The notes beneath the pieces are model-generated. The model ran no database searches. It was given only the letters and a program-made list of their open reading frames with translations, and was not told the DNA's origin. The position numbers and the translations under genes are program-made. A stretch of DNA of 8,396 nucleotides, taken from the NCBI GenBank assembly GCA_003456125.1, contig DMPD01000350.1:1-8396 (forward strand), written 5' to 3'. Within the stretch, counting starts at the first letter, position 1. Every line of letters begins with the position of its first letter. The stretch comes from Cyanobacteria bacterium UBA8156 (lineage in GTDB: Bacteria; Cyanobacteriota; Cyanobacteriia; Pseudanabaenales; Pseudanabaenaceae). Below, piece after piece: positions 1 to 6,521 of the stretch.

Positions 1-1
1 C

Positions 2-217
2 GATCGCCTGCGGATGCGGGTGTGGGAACGGGGGGCGGGGGCCACCCAAGCCTGCGGGACGGGGGCCTGTGCCACGGTGGTGGCGGCGGTGCTCAACGAT
101 CGGAGCGATCGGGAATGTACGGTGGAGTTGCCGGGGGGCGATCTGCGCATCCGTTGGGACGACGATACGGTATGGATGACGGGGCCGGCGGTGCGGGTGT
201 TTGCCGGGACACGATGA
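2..217 (+). CDS. dapF: Diaminopimelate epimerase, C-terminal part (5' end outside window)
   Basis: DapF interconverts LL- and meso-diaminopimelate in the cytoplasm, the step that supplies peptidoglycan cross-links and the lysine pathway. Only about the last 71 codons are present; the frame is open to the left edge, so the gene is cut by the window and not broken. The visible part carries the family's second active-site block, [16 protein letters not shown] (codons starting near 26). It contains the Glu and the catalytic Cys that act as one half of the two-thiol acid/base pair; the partner Cys lies upstream of the window. After it comes the usual closing beta-rich segment ([12 protein letters not shown], then a short [13 protein letters not shown] end). 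The stop TGA overlaps the truB ATG (ATGA, 214-217), which suggests translational coupling. Family assignment is secure from the motif. Confidence 0.93.
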   Translation, partial: DRLRMRVWERGAGATQACGTGACATVVAAVLNDRSDRECTVELPGGDLRIRWDDDTVWMTGPAVRVFAGTR

Positions 218-1119
218 AGGACGGTTTTTTGAATCTGTACAAGCCGGCGGGGATTACTTCTCGCGATGCGGTGAACCAGGTGTGCCGGGCTTTGCAGCAA
301 AAGAAGGTGGGCCACAGCGGTACCCTCGATCCGGCGGCGGTGGGGGTGTTGCCGATCGCCGTGGGTCAGGGCACCCGCTTTTTGAAGTTTTTGCCGATGG
401 GGAAGGCCTACCGGGCGATCGTGCGCTTTGGCGTGACCACCGATACGGATGACCTGGCGGGTACGATGCGGCAAGAGCGACCCTGCCCGGAGCTCACGGG
501 CGATCGCCTGGCGGCCCTGCTGCCCCAGTTCCAAGGGGAAATCTTGCAGCGCCCCCCAGCCTACAGTGCGATCCAAATTGCGGGCAAACGGGCCCATGCC
601 CGGGCCCGCCAAGGGGAATCGGTGGAAATGCCGGTGCGATCGGTGACGATTGCAGCGCTTACCCTCACCCACTGGCAACCCGGTGATTTTCCCGAAGCCC
701 ACCTCACAGTAATCTGTGGCCCCGGTACCTATATCCGTTCTCTTGCCCGGGATTTGGGGGAACAACTGGGCTGTGGCGCCACCTTGGCCTTCCTGGAGCG
801 CACCCACAGCAACGGGTTTGATGTTTGCCAGAGCCTCCCCCTGACCGCAGTCACCCCGGACACCCTCCTGCCCTTGGATTTTCCGTTAAGCCATTGGCCC
901 GCGGTGCATCTGGGGCACCACACGGGCGATCGCTGGCACCAAGGCCAGAAAATTCCAGCAGCGGTGATCGCCGCAGCGCCGCCCCCTGGGCTATGCCGGG
1001 TTTATGACCACCGCGATCGCTTTTTGGGGATGGGCAACTGGCATGGGGATTACCTCCAACCCAATACCGTAATTCCCCGCCCTCAGAGTTCCTGCTCAAC
1101 GGCAAATACATTGCTGTAG
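214..1119 (+). CDS. truB: tRNA pseudouridine(55) synthase TruB
   Basis: TruB isomerises U55 to pseudouridine in the T-loop of elongator tRNAs. The ATG at 214 gives a 301-aa protein, the usual length for bacterial TruB. It opens directly on the family N-terminus ([18 protein letters not shown]). The frame is open further upstream (from 22), but that stretch lies under dapF and has no TruB character. Visible motifs: [16 protein letters not shown] with catalytic Asp39; [10 protein letters not shown] with the KxY pair Lys64/Tyr66; and [15 protein letters not shown] with Arg175, the conserved C-terminal catalytic-domain motif. The remainder (about 215-301) is the TruB C-terminal RNA-binding region. 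The gene overlaps dapF by 4 nt, so it is probably translated by re-initiation; no strong Shine-Dalgarno is seen. Its last 37 nt overlap the convergent HD-domain gene. Confidence 0.96.
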   Translation: MKDGFLNLYKPAGITSRDAVNQVCRALQQKKVGHSGTLDPAAVGVLPIAVGQGTRFLKFLPMGKAYRAIVRFGVTTDTDDLAGTMRQERPCPELTGDRLAALLPQFQGEILQRPPAYSAIQIAGKRAHARARQGESVEMPVRSVTIAALTLTHWQPGDFPEAHLTVICGPGTYIRSLARDLGEQLGCGATLAFLERTHSNGFDVCQSLPLTAVTPDTLLPLDFPLSHWPAVHLGHHTGDRWHQGQKIPAAVIAAAPPPGLCRVYDHRDRFLGMGNWHGDYLQPNTVIPRPQSSCSTANTLL

Positions 1120-1910
1120 AGATGGGCCACAATGTCTTTGCCTTGCTGGGTGAGGGCCAGGTATTGCAGGGCAGGCCCAATGTACGGGTAAATGCTTTTC
1201 CAATAAAACTTGGGATAGTCCCGCCGCAGGTCGCCGGGGTTGCGGTACCCCAACAACGCATTGACTCCGGTCTCGGCAAATTCGTAAAACAATGCGGTAA
1301 TTTTTTGCAAGTAACGGGGATCGCTGAGTTGGCCGATTAAATCGGCGGCCCGCACCAGCCCCGGATAGTGGTGGGTGTCCTGATGGTCTTCGGATTTGGG
1401 TACCGGAAACCGAGTTAATTCAATGTTGGCGCAAATGCGATCGGCGTCGATCAAACGGTGCCCGCCAAAGCGCTCCTGCACAAACAACTTGGCGCGGTCG
1501 ACATGGTGAGGCGTTAAGGCGGCATCGGTGGCCCCCGCCGGCGGCACCATGGTGCGATTGCCCTGGCCGGTGGCATAGTGCCCGTGGCGATCGCCCCGAC
1601 AGACCCCTTTCACGTAGCCAATGTCGTGGCACACCAGCGAGATCATAAAGTGGAGCCAATCTTCGGCGGTGACCCCGCCATCCCGAATGTGCTTCCCCCG
1701 TAAAATCTCTTGCCCCACCAACGTCACCAGGGTGGTGTGCTCTACGTTGTGGTACAGAGCATCGCTGTTGGCAATGTTTTCGAGGGCCATGTTGCCGGCC
1801 CACGCCAAAATCTCGCTGTATTCGCTGCGGTAGCCCCCATAGGTACGGCGGTAGCCCCCCTGCAATTGCGCCATGAATTGCTCGATCAGCACTTCCGTTG
1901 GGTTGAACAC
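1083..1910 (-). CDS. HD-domain metal-dependent phosphohydrolase, PDE-like
   Basis: This 275-aa soluble protein has the HD-superfamily metal ligands in order: YHNVEHT (His54/His58), CHDIGY (His95-Asp96), a His-rich stretch around 135-136 and RAADLIGQL (Asp190). HD proteins hydrolyse phosphate esters such as cyclic nucleotides or nucleotides. The spacing YHNxxH resembles the signature of class I cyclic-nucleotide phosphodiesterases, but no sensory domain is attached and the substrate cannot be read from sequence. The start is GTG at 1910, after a weak GAGG-type site. An in-frame TAA lies 30 nt upstream, so little extension is possible; an internal ATG at codon 13 is the alternative. The gene follows the LapA-type gene by 43 nt on the same strand and is probably co-transcribed with it. 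Residues 18-28 contain a small duplication (GGYRRTYGGYR). Its 3' end overlaps truB. Confidence 0.85.
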   Translation of the reverse strand: MFNPTEVLIEQFMAQLQGGYRRTYGGYRSEYSEILAWAGNMALENIANSDALYHNVEHTTLVTLVGQEILRGKHIRDGGVTAEDWLHFMISLVCHDIGYVKGVCRGDRHGHYATGQGNRTMVPPAGATDAALTPHHVDRAKLFVQERFGGHRLIDADRICANIELTRFPVPKSEDHQDTHHYPGLVRAADLIGQLSDPRYLQKITALFYEFAETGVNALLGYRNPGDLRRDYPKFYWKSIYPYIGPALQYLALTQQGKDIVAHLYSNVFAVEQEL

Positions 1911-1953
1911 GCCCTTGCCCTCAATGCTGTCCCGTTATCCTAGCCCGAAACCC

Positions 1954-2262
1954 TTACCAAGTCTCCATATCGTCGGTTTCCCAATCCCGGTTGACAGACC
2001 GCGGTGGGTTGGGGGGAGACTGGGGCCGCTTCCGGGTCTGACGGGGGGATTCGCGCTGCGGTTTGGCCCGGATGGCCCCGGGCCACGCAAAGGTGCAAAG
2101 GCTCCCCAGCCCAGCCATGGCCACCAGCACCAGGGCCAAGGGCAATCCGGGCGATCGCCCCCCCAACAACTGCACGTTGACCACCTGCGGATTTTGACCG
2201 GCCCATACGGTGGCCGCCATCACCAAAAACCACAGGGCGATCGCTGCTCCCAAACGCGGCAT
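1954..2262 (-). CDS. Small LapA-domain (DUF1049-like) membrane protein
   Basis: This 102-aa protein has two predicted transmembrane helices, about residues 4-22 and 39-64. They flank a short loop, NPQVVNVQLLGG, which matches the LapA/DUF1049 pattern of a helix, then N..PV.V..LG, then a helix rich in Leu, Val and Ala. After the second helix comes a basic, Pro/Arg/Gln-rich cytoplasmic-looking segment and an acidic Trp-containing end (RDWETDDMETW). I recall similar tails in cyanobacterial members. E. coli LapA works in LPS assembly regulation, but that role cannot be transferred to this short protein. ATG at 2262 is the only sensible start, because a stop lies about 36 nt upstream in frame. It has no clear Shine-Dalgarno and the mRNA leader would be very short (about 11 nt). 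It is likely the first gene of a unit with the HD gene. Confidence 0.72.
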   Translation of the reverse strand: MPRLGAAIALWFLVMAATVWAGQNPQVVNVQLLGGRSPGLPLALVLVAMAGLGSLCTFAWPGAIRAKPQRESPRQTRKRPQSPPNPPRSVNRDWETDDMETW

Positions 2263-2274
2263 AGATTTGTGTTT

Positions 2275-2302
2275 TTGCCATTGTAATGGGAGCTTCTACA
2301 AT
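2275..2302 (+). promoter_or_regulatory. Probable sigma70-type promoter of the Uma2-creatininase-GH94 unit
   Basis: TTGCCA at 2275-2280 (one mismatch to TTGACA) and TACAAT at 2297-2302 (one mismatch to TATAAT) are separated by 16 nt. Transcription would start near 2309, giving a leader of about 17 nt before the ATG at 2326. This is the best promoter-like arrangement in the window and it sits at the expected place. It is a sequence match only. Confidence 0.6.
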
Positions 2303-2304
2303 GG
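2278..2304. repeat. Perfect 8-bp inverted repeat in the divergent promoter region
   Basis: CCATTGTA (2278-2285) is matched by its exact complement TACAATGG (2297-2304) across an 11-nt spacer. The two arms contain the outward-facing TACAAT -10 boxes of the divergent transcription units. The symmetry could be an operator for a dimeric regulator covering both promoters, or simply two mirrored -10 elements. Confidence 0.6.
2280..2285 (-). promoter_or_regulatory. Probable minus-strand -10 box for the LapA-HD unit
   Basis: Read on the minus strand, 2285-2280 is TACAAT, the same -10-like hexamer used by the opposing promoter. It lies about 18 nt upstream of the ATG at 2262, so the transcript leader would be about 11 nt. 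No convincing -35 is present at 2302-2307 on this strand, so the promoter may be weak or activator-dependent. Confidence 0.4.
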
Positions 2305-2325
2305 GGCTAGCCTTGGTAATTCCCT

Positions 2326-3210
2326 ATGCTCCATCTGCCGACCGACCGGCCGCTGCCCCGGGCCGAAGACTTGCCCGATTCGGACGAGACCCCCGTGGAC
2401 AATGAACTGCAAACCGATATTCCCCATCTCCTCAAGGACGTGTTGCGGCGAATTTGGGCAGAACGGGAGGATTGGTTTATGGGGATCGATATGGGTCTGT
2501 ACTACCATCCCGATCGCCCGGCGATTGTCCCCGACGCCCTCTTGGCGGTGGGGGTGCCCCGCCTCAAGCACATCAACGGTCGATTGAGTTACGTCCTTTG
2601 GGAAGAAGGGAAATTCCCCGACTTGGTGCTGGAAGTGGTCTCCCAGAAATACAACGGGGAGTACGAAGACAAGTTGGAGGCATACCAAGAGTTCGGGATT
2701 TTGTATTACGTCATCTACAACCCCCTGGTGGAGCGGCGGCGGCATCAGGGGCGATCGCCGTTAACGGTGTATCGGTGGGTGGAAGGGACATACCAAGTCA
2801 TACCCGGGAATCCGGTGTGGTTGCCGGAATTGGGTTTGGGCATTGGCTACGCCGAGGGCACCGTGGGCCGCTGGCAACGTCCGTGGCTGTATTGGTACAA
2901 CGAAGCCGGGGAGCGCTATTTGCCGGACGAAGAATTGCGGTTGCAGTTAGCCCGGCAAACCCAGCGGGAAATTTGGCAACGGCGGACGGCGGAATTGCAA
3001 GCCGAGCAAGCGGAAGCGCAAGCCACCCAAGAAGCCGAGCAACGCCGGCGGGCGGAAGCGCAAGCCGCCCAAGAAGCCAAACAACGTCGGCGGGCGGAAG
3101 CGCAAGCCGCCCAAGAAGCCGAACAACGTCGCGCGGCCGAAGCGGCTTTGGCCCAACTGCGCGATCGCCTGCGATCCATGGGCATCGACCCGGAGCAGCT
3201 CCAGCCATGA
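2326..3210 (+). CDS. Uma2 family (DUF820) PD-(D/E)XK nuclease-fold protein with C-terminal coiled coil
   Basis: This is a 294-aa protein. Residues about 25-175 form a Uma2 domain, a restriction-endonuclease-like fold that is greatly expanded in cyanobacteria and whose cellular role is unproven. Family core residues are visible: Asp70 in IVPDALLAVG, PDLVLEVVS with Asp99, Glu103 and Ser106, Lys116, and the following Y..FGI.YYVIYNP strand. The putative catalytic D...E.V..K set therefore looks intact. Residues about 205-275 are a charged, Ala/Glu/Gln/Arg-rich coiled coil that includes three 14-residue repeats. The protein ends in LRDRLRSMGIDPEQL, a closing helix I recall from many Uma2 proteins. 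ATG at 2326 lies about 17 nt downstream of the predicted transcription start; no clear Shine-Dalgarno. The stop overlaps the next gene by ATGA. The family call is firm; nuclease activity and any link to defence or transposition are not shown. Confidence 0.88.
   Translation: MLHLPTDRPLPRAEDLPDSDETPVDNELQTDIPHLLKDVLRRIWAEREDWFMGIDMGLYYHPDRPAIVPDALLAVGVPRLKHINGRLSYVLWEEGKFPDLVLEVVSQKYNGEYEDKLEAYQEFGILYYVIYNPLVERRRHQGRSPLTVYRWVEGTYQVIPGNPVWLPELGLGIGYAEGTVGRWQRPWLYWYNEAGERYLPDEELRLQLARQTQREIWQRRTAELQAEQAEAQATQEAEQRRRAEAQAAQEAKQRRRAEAQAAQEAEQRRAAEAALAQLRDRLRSMGIDPEQLQP
3019..3144 (+). repeat. Three tandem 42-bp in-frame repeats encoding a coiled coil
   Basis: The units are 3019-3060, 3061-3102 and 3103-3144. 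They encode QATQEAEQRRRAEA, QAAQEAKQRRRAEA and QAAQEAEQRRAAEA. A degenerate half unit precedes them at 2998-3018 (QAEQAEA). Each unit is 14 residues, two heptads, so changes in copy number keep both the reading frame and the coiled-coil register. The units differ by only a few bases each, which indicates recent expansion or gene conversion. Confidence 0.9.
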
Positions 3211-4010
3211 GTTTGCTTTCGGATTGGGTGCCCCGGCACCGGCAATGGGCGGCCCTTACCTGGCCCGATTTGCAAAACCTGCCCCATCGGGAACACATTC
3301 CCATCCTGCAACCGATTGGGGCGATCGAACAACACGGCCCCCATTTGCCCCTGCTGGTGGACAGCGCGATCGCCTTGGCGGTGGTGGGCCGGGCCCTGGC
3401 GCTGCTAGAGGACGACATACCGGCCTACTGTTTGCCGCCGTTGTGCTACGGGAAATCCACGGAGCACGAGGGGTTTCCGGGAACGATCTCCCTGCGGGCG
3501 GAGACCCTGATGCACCTGTTGATGGATGTGGGGGAGAGCCTCTACCGCAGCGGGTTTCGGAAGTGGGTACTGGTGAATGCCCACGGCGGCCAACCCCAAG
3601 TCTTGGAAATTGTGGCGCGGGATTTGCATCGCCGTTATCCGGATTTTTGGGTGTTTCCGTTGTTTGTGTGGCGGGCGTTGGCCCAACCGGAACGCTGGTT
3701 GACCCCCCGCGAACTTACGGAAGGCATCCATGCGGGCGATGCCGAAACCAGTTTGTTGTTGCACTGGTACCCGGAACTGGTGCCCCTGGAGCGGGCCGCC
3801 CCGGTCTATGTCCCGCCCTCGGACTCCTGCCTGAGTTTGGAAGGAGCGTTGCCCTGGGCGTGGGTCACGCAGGATGTGAGCGCCAGCGGGGTGTTGGGGG
3901 ATCCCACGACGGCCACTGCCGCCAAAGGGGCCGAAATCTGGCAAGCCCTGGCGGAGGGTTGGGTGCAGGTCATTCGCGATGTGCATCGGTTTGTCCCCCC
4001 TTCCCCGTAA
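3207..4010 (+). CDS. Creatininase-family metal-dependent amidohydrolase
   Basis: This 267-aa cytoplasmic protein has the typical length of the creatininase superfamily (creatininase, ArfB formamide hydrolases, MftE-like proteases), which are binuclear-metal hydrolases acting on C-N bonds. PIGAIEQHGPHLPLLVD supplies metal ligands Glu41, His43 and Asp52, with the same spacing as Glu34/His36/Asp45 of Pseudomonas creatininase. NAHGGQ (His126) replaces the common NxHGGN. HAGDAETSLLLHW supplies the C-terminal acidic motif HAGxxETS. The active site looks complete, but substrate cannot be assigned; true creatinine degradation is unlikely to be the role in a cyanobacterium (inference). The ATG overlaps the Uma2 stop (ATGA), with a GGAG about 11 nt upstream. 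The frame is open back to 2454, but that extension only shadows Uma2. The GH94 gene begins 29 nt after its stop. Confidence 0.88.
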   Translation: MSLLSDWVPRHRQWAALTWPDLQNLPHREHIPILQPIGAIEQHGPHLPLLVDSAIALAVVGRALALLEDDIPAYCLPPLCYGKSTEHEGFPGTISLRAETLMHLLMDVGESLYRSGFRKWVLVNAHGGQPQVLEIVARDLHRRYPDFWVFPLFVWRALAQPERWLTPRELTEGIHAGDAETSLLLHWYPELVPLERAAPVYVPPSDSCLSLEGALPWAWVTQDVSASGVLGDPTTATAAKGAEIWQALAEGWVQVIRDVHRFVPPSP

Positions 4011-4039
4011 GATGGGGGCAAAACCTATCCGCAACCACC

Positions 4040-6426
4040 ATGGGCGATCGGGAACTGTACGGTGATTTCACAGCAGACGGCCGGGAATTTGTCCTTACCA
4101 ATCCGGAGACCCCCCGCCCCTGGTTCAATTACCTGTGGAACGATCGCTACGGGGCGCTGGTTTCGCACACCGGTGGTGGCTTTGGGTTGCGGAGTCGCCG
4201 CGAGACAACCGCTTGACCCGGATGCGCTACAACAGTTTGCCCTGGGATCGGCCGGGTAGATACATCTTGGTGAAAGACCGGGAGACCGGTTTCTATCATT
4301 CTCTGAGTTGGGCTCCGACCCTCGATCGCCCCTACCAACGCTACGAATGCGCCCACGGCCAGGGCTACACCCGCATCACCACCGAATGTCAGGGCTTGAA
4401 GGGAGTTCTCACCTATTTTGTGCCCCGCACCGCCACCGCGGAAGTGTGGCGGGTTGCCCTCACCAACACCAGCGCCGCACCCCGCACCCTGGAAATCTAT
4501 GCTTTTGTGGAACTGTTGATGGGGAATGCCCTCAACGATCTCATCAATCAACCCAACGACAAACATTTTCCGGAAGTGGCCTTTGATGACGAACACCTGT
4601 GTTTGGTGGCCAGCCGCCGCTATTGGGTGCTGAACCGCGGGGTTACGGTCAAACAGCCCAATGTGGATTGGCCCTACCGTCTGTACTTCACCAATTCTTT
4701 GCCCCTCACCGGCTTCGATGGGAGTTTGGATGCCTTTATCGGTCGCTGGCGCTCCGAAGCCAATCCGATCGCGGTAACCACGGGCCGCATGGGCGGTACG
4801 GAAATCACGGCGGGGGACCCCATCGCCGCCCTGCAATCGATGGTGACGCTGGAGCCCCAAGCAACCCAAGAATTTGTGGTGGTGATGGCCTTGGCCCCCA
4901 AAACCGCTGGTGTGCCGGAATTTTTGCAGGATCGCGGCCATCTGGTGCCCTGGAGCGATCGCCAGCTTCAGGAACTCACCGCCTACTGGGATCGCTACCT
5001 CCGTGCCCTGGTGGTGACCACGCCCGATCGCGATGTGAACCGTTCTTTGAGCATTTGGAATCCTTATCAGGCGGCGGTGACCTTTGAGATGGCCCGCAAC
5101 AGCGGGTACTACCACGGCGGTTTGTTGTTTGGCACCGGTCTGCGCGATCGCTTTCAGGACATTTTGGGGGTGTTGATCGCGGCGCCGGAACGGGTGCGCC
5201 CTCGGTTGCGGGATGCGTTGCGGTATCAGTTTGCCGATGGCTCTACGCTGCACAATTTCTTCCGGTTGACGGGGAGCGGCGAGAAAACCAACCATTCCGA
5301 CACCCCCCTCTGGATTCCCTTTGGGGTGATGGCCTACCTCAAAGAAACCGCAGATTTGGACTTCTTGCAGGAGACGGTACCCTTTTACGACGGCGGCGAA
5401 AGCACCGTGGGCGATCGCCTGCGGCGAGCGCTGGATTACAGTTTGGGGCAGTTGGGGCCCAACGGTCTGCCCCGCATTCACAAAGGGGATTGGAACGACA
5501 CCCTGGACTACATCGGGCCGGAAGGCCATGGGGAAACGGTGTGGGGGGCTTGTTTCTTGGCTTATATTCTGCGGGAGACCTTTCCTCTGTGGGCGTGGCT
5601 CCAGGAGGAAGCCACGTTGCAACGGTACCAAACCGCCTACACCCAGCTCCAGCAGGCGGTGAACGAGCGCTGTTGGGATGGGGAATGGTACCTGCGGGCC
5701 TTCCGCGACGACGGGTCGGCGGTGGGCAGCCACCGCGATCGCCAAGGTCAATTGTTTTTGAATGCCCAATCCTGGGCGATTTTGGCCGGTATTGCCCCAC
5801 CGGCACGGGCCCAACAGGCGATCGCCGCCTGTCGGGAGCGATTGTTGACCCCCTACGGCATGCAGATTGTGGCCCCCGCCTATCGGGAGGTGGAACCCAA
5901 CACCGGTCTGATTTCCCGCTGTGTGCCCGGCAAAAAGGAAAACGGGGCAGTGTTCAACCATGCTTCTTCTTGGTTTGTGTTGGCGGCCCTCACCGCCGGC
6001 GAAACCGAATTGGCCTGGGAAGTCTATCGGCGGATGCTGCCCGCCAATTCGGCCCAAGACCGCGATCGCTACGAAGTGGAGCCCTACGTGTTTGCCGAAT
6101 ACGTCACCAGCCCGGAACACCCAACCCAAGGGCAAGCCAGCCACTCGTGGTTGACGGGCACCGCGGTTTGGATGCTGCGCATTGGCGTGGATGGGTTTCT
6201 GGGATTGCAGCCGGAATTGGATGGCTTGCGTTTGGCTCCCCGTTTGCCCGCAGCCTGGCCCGAAGTGGCGGTGCAACGGCGGTTCCGCGGCAAAACTTTG
6301 CAGGTGCAGATCCGTGGTTCGGGCCCGGTCTCCGCATTTACGGTCAACGGGGAACGGGTGGCCGGCAACCTGTTGCGGGTGACCGACTTTGTCGATGAAG
6401 TTTTGACCGTGACGGTTGGCCCCTAG
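4040..6426 (+). CDS. GH94 (former GT36) glycoside phosphorylase, with apparent frameshift near 4185
   Basis: GH94 enzymes reversibly phosphorolyse beta-linked disaccharides such as cellobiose or chitobiose. The natural start is ATG 4040: that frame encodes a GH94 N-terminus (YGDFTADGREFVLTNPETP.PW.NYL, then HTGGGFG) but stops at 4214-4216. Homology resumes in the next frame at about 4189 (ESPRDNRLTRMRYNSLPWDRPGRY) and continues to 6426. Restoring one base gives about 795 aa, a normal length. The order is an N-terminal beta-sandwich (to about 4990), the alpha-barrel (about 5020-6200) with HKGDWNDTLD at 5482-5511 carrying the general-acid Asp (codon 5497), KENGAVFNH (His codon 5959) and SWLTGTA (Thr codon 6154) as phosphate-binding positions, then a beta C-terminus. 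These residues favour a phosphorylase; the sugar substrate is unknown. The frameshift is either a real inactivating or N-terminal-truncating mutation or a sequencing error. ATG 4135 opens the downstream frame but would lose the conserved start. Confidence 0.85.
4181..4191 (+). other. Site of apparent -1 frameshift in the GH94 gene
   Basis: The upstream frame reads GGFG up to 4186 and then leaves the family pattern (LRSRRETTA, stop). The downstream frame picks the pattern up from 4189 (AESPRDNRLTR). One missing base repairs it. Adding a T to the TT at 4187-4188 gives GFGFAESPRDNRL, which fits the family's G(F/Y)xF...R..R(L/V)TR pattern. The context (TTT GGG TTG) has short T and G runs prone to indels and to base-calling errors. 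Confidence 0.75.
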
Positions 6427-6446
6427 ACGGCGGCGCTTCGCTCTCC

Positions 6447-6473
6447 GCTCCCATTGTGGGAGCTTGTGGGAGC
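6447..6473 (+). repeat. Hairpin plus 10-bp tandem repeat after the GH94 gene
   Basis: GCTCCCA (6447-6453), loop TTG and TGGGAGC (6457-6463) form a perfect 7-bp stem 20 nt after the GH94 stop. TTGTGGGAGC is then repeated in tandem (6454-6463 and 6464-6473), so the 5' arm could pair with either copy. There is no U-tract, so a classic intrinsic terminator is not supported, although the position between convergent genes would suit a transcript-end hairpin. The 95-nt gap 6427-6521 holds nothing else recognisable. Confidence 0.5.
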
Positions 6474-6521
6474 CAATCTTGCAGGGGGTTGTGGGGATTA
6501 CGCAACCGCCCGCGCCTAACC

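Noticed and set aside
22..213. Upstream in-frame extension of truB
   Set aside because: It overlaps the dapF C-terminus and encodes a Gly-rich shadow; TruB homology begins right after ATG 214.
3019..3144. CRISPR-like or mobile-element repeats
   Set aside because: The 42-bp units are contiguous without spacers, stay in frame and encode a heptad coiled coil.
2454..3206. Upstream in-frame extension of the creatininase gene (would give 518 aa)
   Set aside because: The extension lies wholly under the Uma2 gene in another frame and has no domain; the creatininase fold begins just after ATG 3207.
3207..4010. Mycofactocin protease MftE or riboflavin-pathway ArfB as a specific name
   Set aside because: The metal-site motifs only support the creatininase superfamily. 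No mycofactocin or deazaflavin genes are in the window.
3992..4025. Intrinsic terminator between the creatininase and GH94 genes (C-run, then GGGGG, then AAAA)
   Set aside because: Only about five C:G pairs form, followed by mismatches, and there is no T-tract on the plus strand. Read-through into GH94 is more likely.
4175..4195. Programmed -1 ribosomal frameshifting in the GH94 gene
   Set aside because: The zero-frame codons are GGC TTT GGG TTG, so no X-XXY-YYZ slippery heptamer exists, and I see no obvious stimulatory SD or stem. A simple indel or read error is more economical.
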